From: Verrucomicrobiaceae bacterium
GTDB taxonomy: Bacteria; Verrucomicrobiota; Verrucomicrobiia; Verrucomicrobiales; Verrucomicrobiaceae
Assembly: GCA_019694165.1 (NCBI GenBank)
Contig: JAIBCL010000003.1
Span: 1-64,000 of the forward strand
Length of the DNA stretch: 64,000 bases
Direction: 5' to 3'
Shown here piece by piece: positions 38,681-48,074 of the stretch (its first letter is position 1; each line of letters begins with the position of its first letter). The translations under genes were made by a program, and so were the position numbers. The notes under the pieces are model-generated. The model ran no database searches. It worked only from the letters and a program-made list of their open reading frames with translations, and was not told the origin of the DNA.

Positions 38681-40000
38681 ATGTCCTCCGCCCTCCATTC
38701 CCCGGCATCCGCCTTGCGAAGTGATGCCACGCGCCGTGAGTTCATCTCCGGTGCCGCCAAGACATTTCTCGGCGTAACCTCCGCCACTCAGCTTGGCGGG
38801 AAAGCATTCGCAGTGCCTGGAGAGAACACCAGTCCGCTCAAGCAGGTGCCCACCGCGCGCAATGTCATCTATTTGTACATGACCGGCGGCATGAGCCACC
38901 TGGACACCTTTGATCCGAAGCCGGACAATGCCGATGTGATGGGGCTGACGAAGACCATCAACACCAAGGTCGCAGGCATCCGCCTCAGCGAAAACATCCC
39001 GCTCATCGCACGGCAGGCGGACAAGCTGGCCATCATACGCGGCATGGTGTCGAACCAGGGAGCGCACGAGCAGGGGAACTACTTCATGCACACGAGCTAC
39101 ACGCTGCGCAGCTCCATCCGGCATCCGGCGATGGGCGCGTGGATGCAGAAGTTCCAGGACCGCGGAAATCCCTCGCTGCCGGGCAGCGTGATGATCGGAA
39201 ATGACAGCCGCCATCCGGGCGCGGGCTTCTTCGAGTCACGCTATTCGCCGCTGATGATCAATGACCCCGAGAGCGGCATCTCGAACGTGCGTGTGAACCA
39301 GTGGTTCACCCAGGAGCGCTTTGAGTCTCGTCTCGACGTGGCGAAGCAGCTCGACCGGAGCTTTGCCTCGAAGTACGACCTCAAGAACGTGCGCGCCTAC
39401 AGCGACATGTATGACGATGCCGTGAAGATGATGAAGAGCGATGAACTCAAGGCATTCGATCTCGACGACGAACCCGGTGCGCTGCGGGAGAAGTATGGCC
39501 GCGACCGCTTCGGCCAGGGCTGCCTGCTCGCGCGCAGGCTCGTGGAGCATGGCGTGCGCTTTGTGGAGGTCACCTTCGGGAGCTGGGACACGCACAATGC
39601 GAACTTCACGCGCGTGCCCGACCTCTGCGAGGAACTCGACGCCGGCATGAGCACGTTGCTCTCGGATCTGGAATCGCGCGGCCTGCTCAATGAAACCCTC
39701 GTCGTGCTCACCACCGAGTTCGGCCGCACGCCGGACATCAACGCGAACGACGGCCGCGACCATCATCCCGCGGGCTTCACCTGCGTGCTCGCCGGGGGCG
39801 GCATCCGCGGCGGACAGGTGCATGGGGCGACCGACGCGCGCGGTGACAAGGTGGCGGACGGCCAGGTGACCATCCCCGAATTCAACGCGACCATCGCCTA
39901 CGCGATCGGCCTTCCTCTCGACCAGGTGCTCTACAGTCCGAGCAAGCGTCCGTTCACCGTGGCGGACAAAGGCAAGCCCGTCGTATCGCTGTTCGGTTGA
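38681..40000 (+). CDS. DUF1501 family protein
   Basis: 439 residues. An exported protein with a Tat-like start (RSDATRREFISGAAKTFLGV). The DUF1501 (alkaline phosphatase/sulfatase-like) fold shows in VIYLYMTGGMSHLDTFDPKP (about 63-82), the middle GSWDTHNANFTRVPDLCEEL, and LVVLTTEFGRTPDINANDGR followed by DHHPAGFTCVLAGGG (about 345-385), with conserved Asp and His residues. In this phylum these proteins are usually paired with DUF1549/DUF1553 cytochrome-like genes; here it stands alone. Function uncharacterised. Confidence 0.93.
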   Translation: MSSALHSPASALRSDATRREFISGAAKTFLGVTSATQLGGKAFAVPGENTSPLKQVPTARNVIYLYMTGGMSHLDTFDPKPDNADVMGLTKTINTKVAGIRLSENIPLIARQADKLAIIRGMVSNQGAHEQGNYFMHTSYTLRSSIRHPAMGAWMQKFQDRGNPSLPGSVMIGNDSRHPGAGFFESRYSPLMINDPESGISNVRVNQWFTQERFESRLDVAKQLDRSFASKYDLKNVRAYSDMYDDAVKMMKSDELKAFDLDDEPGALREKYGRDRFGQGCLLARRLVEHGVRFVEVTFGSWDTHNANFTRVPDLCEELDAGMSTLLSDLESRGLLNETLVVLTTEFGRTPDINANDGRDHHPAGFTCVLAGGGIRGGQVHGATDARGDKVADGQVTIPEFNATIAYAIGLPLDQVLYSPSKRPFTVADKGKPVVSLFG

Positions 40001-40224
40001 GGGCCTGGATATCCGGACACGGAAAGGAGCCGGGCAGCTTGAGGGGCGGCTTCCACTGCGGTGATGCCGTTGTCGGGCTGCCCCGGACCGAAGTGAGCCT
40101 CGCCCGCGCAGTCGCAACCCGAGGCGCATGGACATTCGTGTCCGTGCTCGCTGATCGCTCGGCGCGCCCGCCTGCCGGCATTTTTTCGCTTGCCACGCAT
40201 CTCATCTCCCGACATTCCCGCGCC

Positions 40225-41178
40225 ATGAAATTCTTCCGTACCCCATGCACCCTCGCCGCCGCGCTGCTCTCTGTGATCGTGTCTTGCGACCGGCAGCCGA
40301 AACCGGTGGCGCCCGCCGCATCGAAGCCGGCGGCCGGACCATCGACGGCACCGGTCGCCGTGCCGCCGTCGCCTCCGATGCTGCTCGCCGCTCCGCCGCC
40401 CGAGAAGGCGCGCTGGACCAACGAGTCTGTGCAGGCCGAGATCAAGCGGCACAATCCAGCCTACCAGGGTGACGGCCAGGCGGAGCTCGACGACGGGGAG
40501 GTCGTCGTCGTCAGCTTGCGGGGTGCGAAGATCGACAACCTCGCCTTTCTGGAAAAGATGCGAGGCGTGCAGGCCATCGACATTGGCGATACGGGCGTGA
40601 CGAACCTGCAACCGCTCAAGGGGCTGAAGCTCGTGGAATTCTACATGGAGAACACGAAGGTGGCGGACATCTCCGCGCTGCGTGGAATGCCGCTGCAGAA
40701 GGTATACTTGAGCGCCGCGCCCGTGCGCGATCTCGGACCGCTCGAAGGCGCGCCGCTCACGGAACTGAATGCCGTGGGCATCCTCGCCACCGATCTCACG
40801 CCGCTGGCGAAGTGTCCCATTCAGATGCTCTGGCTGACCGGCACGCCCGTCGAAAACATCTCCGCGCTCAAGTCAATGCCGCTCGTGAGCGTGACATTGC
40901 ACCGCACGAAAGTGAAGGATCTCTCGCCGCTCTCCGGCACACAATTGCAGCGCCTTCACATCGCCGAGACGCCGGTGGAGGATCTGTCGCCGCTCAAGGG
41001 CCTGCCGCTCACGCGGCTCGTCTTCACGCCCGCAAACATCCGGCAGGGCATCGACGTGGCACGCTTCCTTCCCGTGCAGGAGATAGGCACGCGCTTCGAC
41101 GACGAAGCCAAAGACCTCATGCCCCCCGCGGCGTTTTGGGAGGCTTTTGATGCAGCGAAGGCCGGGGCCAAGAAATAG
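40225..41178 (+). CDS. Leucine-rich-repeat lipoprotein
   Basis: 317 residues from MKFFRTPCTLAAALLSVIVS with lipid site Cys21 (VSCDRQ). A Pro/Ala-rich linker (about 25-65) is followed by short LRRs of about 21-23 residues: VQAIDIGDTGVTNLQPLKGL, VEFYMENTKVADISALRGM, VYLSAAPVRDLGPLEGA, LWLTGTPVENISALKSM, VTLHRTKVKDLSPLSGT, LHIAETPVEDLSPLKGL. Such proteins are surface or periplasmic binders; the ligand is unknown. The longer upstream frame is rejected because it lacks a signal. Confidence 0.85.
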   Translation: MKFFRTPCTLAAALLSVIVSCDRQPKPVAPAASKPAAGPSTAPVAVPPSPPMLLAAPPPEKARWTNESVQAEIKRHNPAYQGDGQAELDDGEVVVVSLRGAKIDNLAFLEKMRGVQAIDIGDTGVTNLQPLKGLKLVEFYMENTKVADISALRGMPLQKVYLSAAPVRDLGPLEGAPLTELNAVGILATDLTPLAKCPIQMLWLTGTPVENISALKSMPLVSVTLHRTKVKDLSPLSGTQLQRLHIAETPVEDLSPLKGLPLTRLVFTPANIRQGIDVARFLPVQEIGTRFDDEAKDLMPPAAFWEAFDAAKAGAKK

Positions 41179-41364
41179 GCGGTCCGGCTTGTTCCGCGCC
41201 TTTTGAAGTCGAGGCCATCTTGGTCAACCGCAGCACCGTCCTGCCATCACCGCAAGTTCCCCGGCTCTGGTCGCCGGGGTCCGCACACTCGCACCCGCCT
41301 GCGGCGCAGCGAAATCCCCTGCACTGCTGCGGGATTTCGGAGCGGTTGGTGTTAGACTCTGTTC

Positions 41365-43407
41365 GTGAGACCCGGATTTCCAGTCCCATGGATTTGTGTC
41401 TGCGGCGCCGCGTTCGCCGCCCTCATCGCCACGCTCCCGGTGGCGGTGCCGTCGCAGGCGGCGGTGGTCGAGTACGAGCTGCACATTGCCGACACGATGC
41501 TGATGCCCGCCGGCACGATGCGCATGGCGATGACGATCAACGGCAGCATTCCGGGGCCGACGCTGCGATTTCGCGAGGGCGACACGGCGCGCATCCGCGT
41601 CTTCAATGACATGCATCACCACTCGACCTCCACGCACTGGCACGGACTGCTGGTGCCGGTGAGCGAGGACGGCGTGCCAGATGTCACCACGCCTCCGATT
41701 GAGCCGCACTCGTCGCGGCTCTTCGAGTTTCCGATCCGGCAGGCGGGCACCTACTGGTACCACTCGCACACACACCTGCAGGAACAGAGCGGCGTGTACG
41801 GCCCCATCGTCATCACGCCGCGCGGGGGCGAGACGGTGGAGGCTGACCGCGATCACGTCGTGATGCTCTCGGACTGGACGGATGAAAACCCCCACGAGGT
41901 GCTGCGCACACTCCTGCGTGGCAGCGACTGGTATTCGATACAGAAAGGCACCATGCAGTCCGTCACCGGGGCGATGCACGAGGGAGCGCTCAAGGATTTC
42001 TTCGGCCGGGAGTGGCAGCGCATGAGGCCGATGGACATTTCCGACATCGCGTACGATGCGTTTTTGATCAACGGCAGCCGGGAGTCACGCATCCCGGGCC
42101 GGCCAGGCGAGCGGATCCGCCTGCGGCTCATCAACGGCGGTGCGGGCACCTATTTTTTTGTCACGTCCGCCACGGGGCCGATGACCATCGTCGCCGCGGA
42201 TGGGCAGCCTGTGGAGCCGCTGAAAGTGGAGCGCCTGCTGATTGCGATCGCGGAGACGTATGACGTGATCGTGACGATCCCATCGTCCGGCGAGTGGGAG
42301 CTGCGCGCGACGGCCCAGGACGGGTCCGGCCACGCATCCCTGCTCATTGGCGCAGGCGTGCATCACACCGCGAGCGATCCGCCAAAAGCCGATCTCTACC
42401 GCATGGACCACATGCTCGACGGCGCGCTGGATGAAGGTGAAGGTCCGCACAAGGACAGACCGACCCCGCCTTATCCGCTGTTGCGCTCGACGAGGCGCAC
42501 CGCTCTGCCGGCGCACCTGCCCGTCCGCACCTTGCCGCTGCGGCTGACCGGCGACATGGAGCGCTACACATGGTCGATCAATGGCAGGACCATCGCGCAG
42601 GACGGCATCATCACCGTGCATCGCGGCGAGGTGCTGCGACTCGAGCTGACCAACGACACGATGATGCACCACCCGATCCATCTGCACGGCCATTTCTTCC
42701 GTGTGCTGAACGGGCAGGGTGCGCGCTCGCCGCTGAAGCACACCGTCGATCTTCCGCCGATGGGCCGGCGCACCATCGAGTTCGAGGCTGACGAATCGGG
42801 AGACTGGATGATGCACTGCCATGTGCTCTATCACATGATGGCGGGCATGGCGCGCGTGTTCAGCTACGACGACCAGGGCGCGGATCACCTCGTGAAGCTC
42901 GGAGAGCACGCGATGGAAATGTGGACCACCTTCGGCACAGCCGCCGTGGAATCGCATATGAGCGAGGGATCTCTCGTGGTGCGGCATCCGCGCCAAGAAT
43001 TCAGCGCCTCGTGGGAGACGGGCTGGGACCATGTGGACGCGTTCGAGTACGAGACAGATTTGGTCTATGACCGCTATTTCGGCCCGAACTTCAATGCCTT
43101 CGCAGGCGCGCGGCTCACGAACATCGCGGACACCGCGGACCGCGCCGTCGCCGGCATCAGCTGCCGCCTGCCGCTCATGGCGTGGGCCACCGCGCAGATC
43201 GACAGCGAGGGTGACGCGCGCTTCACGCTCGCGAAGCACCTCCAACTCACCCCGCGCCTCGACATCTTTGCCCGCGTCCAATACGACACGCGCACGCAGT
43301 GGGAGTGGACCGCCGGCCTGGAGCGTGTGCTTGCAAAGCCGCTTTCGATCATCGCCCAGTACCATTCCGACTACGGCGTGGGCGCGGGCTTCACAATTCG
43401 TTTTTGA
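41365..43407 (+). CDS. copA: CopA multicopper oxidase fused to a CopB-like outer-membrane domain
   Basis: 680 residues from the GTG at 41365. Signal peptide to about residue 32. The multicopper oxidase part (about 35-510) has all four copper-ligand motifs: STSTHWHGLLVP, YWYHSHTHLQEQSG, HPIHLHGHFF and WMMHCHVLYHMMAGM. A methionine-rich CopA insert is missing. Residues about 535-680 change to a beta-barrel-like pattern (WETGWDHVDAFEYETDLVYD ... YHSDYGVGAGFTIRF) matching the C-terminal part of CopB copper-resistance proteins. The fusion would couple periplasmic Cu(I) oxidation to an outer-membrane anchor or pore. A small metal-binding lipoprotein gene follows at 50 bp. Confidence 0.9.
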   Translation: MRPGFPVPWICVCGAAFAALIATLPVAVPSQAAVVEYELHIADTMLMPAGTMRMAMTINGSIPGPTLRFREGDTARIRVFNDMHHHSTSTHWHGLLVPVSEDGVPDVTTPPIEPHSSRLFEFPIRQAGTYWYHSHTHLQEQSGVYGPIVITPRGGETVEADRDHVVMLSDWTDENPHEVLRTLLRGSDWYSIQKGTMQSVTGAMHEGALKDFFGREWQRMRPMDISDIAYDAFLINGSRESRIPGRPGERIRLRLINGGAGTYFFVTSATGPMTIVAADGQPVEPLKVERLLIAIAETYDVIVTIPSSGEWELRATAQDGSGHASLLIGAGVHHTASDPPKADLYRMDHMLDGALDEGEGPHKDRPTPPYPLLRSTRRTALPAHLPVRTLPLRLTGDMERYTWSINGRTIAQDGIITVHRGEVLRLELTNDTMMHHPIHLHGHFFRVLNGQGARSPLKHTVDLPPMGRRTIEFEADESGDWMMHCHVLYHMMAGMARVFSYDDQGADHLVKLGEHAMEMWTTFGTAAVESHMSEGSLVVRHPRQEFSASWETGWDHVDAFEYETDLVYDRYFGPNFNAFAGARLTNIADTADRAVAGISCRLPLMAWATAQIDSEGDARFTLAKHLQLTPRLDIFARVQYDTRTQWEWTAGLERVLAKPLSIIAQYHSDYGVGAGFTIRF

Positions 43408-43456
43408 TTCGCGGCCCGGCTCAATGACACATTCTCATCACACACATCACACGACC

Positions 43457-43705
43457 ATGAAACACAAACTCGCCATCATCCTCTTCACCGCAGTGCTGAC
43501 CAGCGGCGTCACATCCTGCGCGTCCTCGTCACCCGGCGCGAAAAAGTATCCGCTGACCACCTGCATCGTCACCGGCAACGACCTCGGCTCGATGGGCACG
43601 CCAGTGACCACGGTGCATCAGGGCCGTGAGATCAAATTCTGCTGCAAATCGTGCGTCGCCAAGTTTGACGCGAACCCCGGGAAGTACCTCGCGAAGCTGC
43701 CATAG
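43457..43705 (+). CDS. Small YHS/TRASH-like metal-binding lipoprotein
   Basis: 82 residues. Lipoprotein signal MKHKLAIILFTAVLTSGVTS then Cys21. The mature part has the pattern YPLTTCIVTGNDLGSMG ... IKFCCKSCVAKFDANPGKYL, a YHS/TRASH-like heavy-metal-binding module (CxxTG, then FCCKSC). Placed directly after copA, it is probably a copper-binding accessory protein. Confidence 0.85.
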   Translation: MKHKLAIILFTAVLTSGVTSCASSSPGAKKYPLTTCIVTGNDLGSMGTPVTTVHQGREIKFCCKSCVAKFDANPGKYLAKLP

Positions 43706-43810
43706 GCACCGGGGCCATGGGGCAGGGACATGTATTGTCCCGTCGTATCTGCCTGACGCCCGAAGCGCGACGATTGCCTGACGAGACGGCAGCGTCCCAG
43801 CTTATCGTCG

Positions 43811-44722
43811 TCAGGCAGCAGCCGCCATCAACTGCTCAAACAGTTCGTCCACCTGCCGCTCCACTTCCGGCGTCATGTGCCAGCCGACGGGGCCGCGCAC
43901 GATCTTGTTTTTGAAGACGCCCTGTTTCACGAGCAGATGCTTCTCCACGGCTAGATACGCATCGAGCTTCGTCTGAATGCCGATGAGCGCGGCGAGCGGC
44001 TCGTGTATGCGACGTGCGTCCGCCGTGCGGCCGGCCTGCAGTGCGCGCCACAGGGGAACCAGCGCGCGGATGAGATCGGCGCCGGGCATGGTGCCGGCGA
44101 TACCGTGTTGGAAGGAATCCGCCAGCGCCACACCACCACTGCCCTCATAGACGACCGCCTGGTTTCTCGTGGCGGCGCGCAATTCGGCAAGCCGCTCCAC
44201 GAGCGGCGGCGCCTCGGGTTTGTAAAGACACCGGTCCGCGCCGAACTCATCGAGCAGCCGCGCCTGCATCGCGATGCTCATCGGCCGGCCGACATAGCTG
44301 CTGGCGTCCTGCACCACGACAGGGATGGAAATCGAGCGCAGCAGCCGGCGGTAGTAGCCAAGCAGCTCGTCTTCATCGAGCGCGACGGCAATCGGCGGAA
44401 TGGCCATCACCGCCGTCGCGCCAACACTCTCGGCATGTCGCGCGAGCTGCTCCGTCACCGCGCCCGACTCCGCGCCCACACTGATCACGCTTGTGCCCCG
44501 GCCCTGCGCGAGGCGGCAGATGAAGGTCGCCACTTCCTTCCGCTCCTCCGTCGAGAGCCGCAGCGTTTCAGACACCATCGCCATCACGATCCCGTCCGAG
44601 CCTTGCTGGAAGAGCCAGGCGATCTCGTGTTCGAGCGTGGCAAGGTCGATGGTTTCGTCCTCATGAAATGGCGTCTGAAAGACGGGCAGCACGCCGTGAA
44701 CTACGTGAAAAGGTATTTGCAT
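43811..44722 (-). CDS. Dihydrodipicolinate synthase family aldolase
   Basis: 303 residues from MQIPFHVVHGVLPVFQTPFH. A class I Schiff-base TIM barrel: GSDGIVMAMVSETLRLSTEE replaces the usual GTTGE, and the Schiff-base lysine is in CLYKPEAPP (about residue 160). ISIPVVVQDASSY is the usual sixth-strand region. The altered phosphate-like pocket (MVSET) argues against DapA itself and for a sugar-acid lyase (KDG, NanA-like or related). Substrate unknown. Confidence 0.88.
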   Translation of the reverse strand: MQIPFHVVHGVLPVFQTPFHEDETIDLATLEHEIAWLFQQGSDGIVMAMVSETLRLSTEERKEVATFICRLAQGRGTSVISVGAESGAVTEQLARHAESVGATAVMAIPPIAVALDEDELLGYYRRLLRSISIPVVVQDASSYVGRPMSIAMQARLLDEFGADRCLYKPEAPPLVERLAELRAATRNQAVVYEGSGGVALADSFQHGIAGTMPGADLIRALVPLWRALQAGRTADARRIHEPLAALIGIQTKLDAYLAVEKHLLVKQGVFKNKIVRGPVGWHMTPEVERQVDELFEQLMAAAA

Positions 44723-44760
44723 TGTTGAACCGGTTGAAGCGGGCAATCAGCAAGGCGCTG

Positions 44761-47700
44761 TCAAGGGCGCTTTGTCTTCGACCGCAGTTCTTCGAGCCAC
44801 TTCTTGTCGTCGTCACCAGAAATGGAATTTCCTTTGGCCAGGAAGCCCTCAAGAATGTCATGTGCACGCTGCCACCAGGTCGTGGCATCGTCTTTCTCCG
44901 ATTGCCCGGCGATCTCCGCCAGATGCGATGCGAGAATGACTTCGGATTGGACGATTGAAGCGTCGTTGGGATAAGCGAGCTGCATCTTGGCGGCTATTCC
45001 AAAGGCTTGCAAAAAGTGCTCCCCGGCTGCATCAAGCCTGCCGTGCTTGCGCGCGATGTTCCCGAGGCGCTCATGGGAGAAGGCAAGATCTGACGCGCAC
45101 TCATAGGACTTGGGATAGGTTTCGCAAAGTTTTGCCGCCAGTTCAAGTTCGCGCTCAAAAAGCTTGAGGGCGGCTTCCACATCACCGGGTTCATCGCGCC
45201 CGGCGAGGAATCCGCCCAGTTTCGTCAGGCTGGCCTGGACCTCTCTCACGGCCGGCCAGCGGTGCGGGCTGGCTTGCAGGTTTTTTTCGCGCATCTCCAG
45301 GCTGCGGGAATAGAACTTGAACGCGGTGTCGGAATCACCCGGCTGAGCGCGCTGGCAGAGAAAATCGCCAAACTGCCAGAGGCATGAATGCACGGCTTGC
45401 GCGGCATGATCGGAGCCAGGATTGGCACGGAGGAGTTTGTCGCGCATCTCCAGGCTGCGGGTGAAGAATCGAAAAGCCGTCTCGGTGTCGCCAGGTTGGG
45501 CGCGCAGGACCAGGAAGCCGGCAAGGTTGAGCAGGCTCTCATGCACATCCTCGTTGAGTTGCACGGACAAGGGATCGGCGCGCAGGAGGTTTTCGCGCAT
45601 TTCCAGGCTGCGCATGAAGTAACCGAATGCCTTGTCGGCATCTCCGGGCATCCCGCGCCGGTCGAAAAATGAGCCGAGAAACCACAAGGCGACATGCACA
45701 TCCTGTGCCGCTTGGACGGAGCCGGGGTTGTCGTGCAGAAGTTTCTCCCGCATGTCTAGGGAGCGGGTGAAATAGTTGAGGGCGGTGTCCGCATCATCGG
45801 GCTTGCCGCTTTGCGACAGCAGCACGGCCAGATTCCCGATGCTCACCGTCACATCACGGGCCGCCTGGGCCGAGTCGGGATTGTCCTGCAGTATCTTCTC
45901 CTCGATCTGCCTGCTCCGGTCGTAGCTCTCAAAGGCGTCCTGTGCCGAGGTGTGCGCCATCTGGAAGCCACCGAGCTTGTTCAGGCTCACCGCCACGTCT
46001 CGACTGGCCTCCGCGGAGTCGGGATTGGCGGCGCTCAATCTCTCGGCCGTCGAGACGCTGAACATGAAGTGGTGCAGTGCTTCATCGACATCGCCGGGAC
46101 GGCCACGTCGCCCGAGGAACTCGCCTCTTTTGTTCAACACCACGGACACATCACGGGCGGCCTCACGGGATTTTGGGTTGGCCATGAGCAGGCTCTTCGC
46201 GATGTCAAAACCGCGCGAATAGTACTCGAGGGCCTTGTCGGAGTCGCCGGCCTGATCGCGCGCCGAGAGGATGTCACCGAGGTTGTTGAGGCTGACCGTC
46301 ACATCACGCCGGGCTGTCGGGTCGTCAGGCGTGTCGAGCAGGAGCGCATCGGCCAGTTCCAGACTGCGCGTGCAATGCTTGAGCGCGAGATCAAGGTCGC
46401 TCGGCGAGCCCCGCCGCGCGAGAAATCCGCCGACATTGTTCAGACACACGGAGACGTCGCGCCGGGCTTCGGGAGAGCCTTCTTTCTTGAGCAGGCCTTC
46501 GCGGAGTTCCAGGCTGCGGTTCAAGTGTTTCAGCGCCATGTCCGCGTCTCCCGGCTGCCCGCGCGCGGCGAGAAAGTCCGCGAAACTGATGAGCGTCACC
46601 GAAACATCACGCGCAGCCACGCTGGAGGATGCATCTGCTTTGAGGACTTCTTCCTGAAGCTTCAGACTCCGGGTGTAATGCTCGAAGGCCAGCTTCAGAT
46701 CACCTGGTCCGGCGCGGGTTGCCAGATGCTCGGCGAGCAGGCCCAGACTCGAAGAGAGCAGACGCGGCACCCCGGGCATGTCGGAAGCTTCCGACGAAAT
46801 TTTTTCCGCCAGCAGCAGACAGTCCTCTGCGTCCTTGAGGGCGGCGCTGAACACACCGTGCCTTGCTGATTGAATGGACTGGTCGAAGAGAAACCAGGCA
46901 AAGTCCCACATGGCCTCCGACCATTCTGGATCAAGCTCGCGCAGTTGTTCGAACCCGCTGCGGGCGGCAGCCGTCTGTCCTTTGCTGGCGAGCAGGCGCG
47001 CCTCTTGCAGCAAGAGCTGCAGTTGGGCGCGAATCTCGTCTGCCTTTGATGATTTGATCGCGGCCGCCCGCGCCAGCACCGTGGCACGCCTTCCCTCGAT
47101 GTAGCTCAAAGCGGCATCCACGCCTTCCTCGCTCAGGATGCGCGTCATCTCCCTCAGCTCCTCTGTAGTGCCGGGCCTGCCTTCCAGACTGGCGATGCTC
47201 TTGGCGAGTTCGTCGATGCGGGCGAGACGGGTCTGGTGGTTGGCCTGCGCCTTGTTTCTGGCGCGCTGGCGGTCATCGGACTTCTTTTCCTGGTCCGCGA
47301 TCACGAGGTCTTCGGCGAGCGTGCGCTCGGATACCTCGCGCAGGTGGGTCTTTATGCGCGCGCTGTCGATGGTCTGTCCCGCCTTGATGTCGCCAAGGTC
47401 CTTGCGCATCAGCATTTGCATGGCGGCGATGCCGCCGCTCAAAACGAGCGCCAGGGCAAGGACGGTGAAAATGATTCTGGACCACGACCTGACCTGGTTC
47501 CGCTCAGCCACATGATGTTGCTGCAGGGCGATGATGGGCTCGCGCAAGACATGAATGCGGGCTCGAATCTGATCCTCATCGCCGGGAGACTCATACAGCC
47601 GGGGGCTTTGCAGCAGGCCGGCCCTGTGCGCCAACTGGAACGCCTTTTTGTCTGCTCCCTCTACGGCAGCCTGCAGGTAAGGGAAATCCTCCGGGCAAAC

Positions 47701-48033
47701 AAAAGTATAGACGCGAAAACCGGCATCACCCCGCTGTTGTTGAAGTTCACAGCCGATGTCGTACTCCATCTGCGTGTAGCTGCGTCGCGGAGTGCCGGCC
47801 GGCAGAGTGGCGGGATCAGGTTCCGCGCCATAACACATTCCGGCAATGTGGATGAGCGCCTGGCACCCTTCTATCCTCGACCGCAGCATATCCTGAACCG
47901 TGCGCCAGTCGGGCGGAAAGGTGGTTTGCTCGATTGGGAAGCATTCGATGGAGAGCAGGGCATCCCTGACGATCTGGCGGACGTGCCGCAGATCGCTGCT
48001 CGTGGCGGAAATGAAAACCTTGGGAGGGGTCAT
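44761..48033 (-). CDS. DUF4062-transmembrane-TPR protein
   Basis: 1090 residues from MTPPKVFISATSSDLRHVRQ. The N-terminus (about 1-160) is a DUF4062 domain (VFISATSSDL, WRTVQDMLRSRIEGCQALIH, SYTQMEYDIG), which is TIR/STIR-related. One membrane helix (IIFTVLALALVLSGGIAAM, about 190-208) follows, then a coiled coil, and from about 390 to 1070 a series of long tetratricopeptide-like repeats of about 57 residues, recognisable by FLxxRGxPGDxDxALxHxxR and SLELRExLL. DUF4062 domains recur in bacterial conflict and signalling proteins with NACHT or TPR parts. The repeats probably sense or assemble. The gene is monocistronic between an aldolase gene and a desaturase-like gene. Confidence 0.85.
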   Translation of the reverse strand: MTPPKVFISATSSDLRHVRQIVRDALLSIECFPIEQTTFPPDWRTVQDMLRSRIEGCQALIHIAGMCYGAEPDPATLPAGTPRRSYTQMEYDIGCELQQQRGDAGFRVYTFVCPEDFPYLQAAVEGADKKAFQLAHRAGLLQSPRLYESPGDEDQIRARIHVLREPIIALQQHHVAERNQVRSWSRIIFTVLALALVLSGGIAAMQMLMRKDLGDIKAGQTIDSARIKTHLREVSERTLAEDLVIADQEKKSDDRQRARNKAQANHQTRLARIDELAKSIASLEGRPGTTEELREMTRILSEEGVDAALSYIEGRRATVLARAAAIKSSKADEIRAQLQLLLQEARLLASKGQTAAARSGFEQLRELDPEWSEAMWDFAWFLFDQSIQSARHGVFSAALKDAEDCLLLAEKISSEASDMPGVPRLLSSSLGLLAEHLATRAGPGDLKLAFEHYTRSLKLQEEVLKADASSSVAARDVSVTLISFADFLAARGQPGDADMALKHLNRSLELREGLLKKEGSPEARRDVSVCLNNVGGFLARRGSPSDLDLALKHCTRSLELADALLLDTPDDPTARRDVTVSLNNLGDILSARDQAGDSDKALEYYSRGFDIAKSLLMANPKSREAARDVSVVLNKRGEFLGRRGRPGDVDEALHHFMFSVSTAERLSAANPDSAEASRDVAVSLNKLGGFQMAHTSAQDAFESYDRSRQIEEKILQDNPDSAQAARDVTVSIGNLAVLLSQSGKPDDADTALNYFTRSLDMREKLLHDNPGSVQAAQDVHVALWFLGSFFDRRGMPGDADKAFGYFMRSLEMRENLLRADPLSVQLNEDVHESLLNLAGFLVLRAQPGDTETAFRFFTRSLEMRDKLLRANPGSDHAAQAVHSCLWQFGDFLCQRAQPGDSDTAFKFYSRSLEMREKNLQASPHRWPAVREVQASLTKLGGFLAGRDEPGDVEAALKLFERELELAAKLCETYPKSYECASDLAFSHERLGNIARKHGRLDAAGEHFLQAFGIAAKMQLAYPNDASIVQSEVILASHLAEIAGQSEKDDATTWWQRAHDILEGFLAKGNSISGDDDKKWLEELRSKTKRP

Positions 48034-48074
48034 GGGATGATGATTGCAGCACCACAATGCAAGGCGGTCTACTC

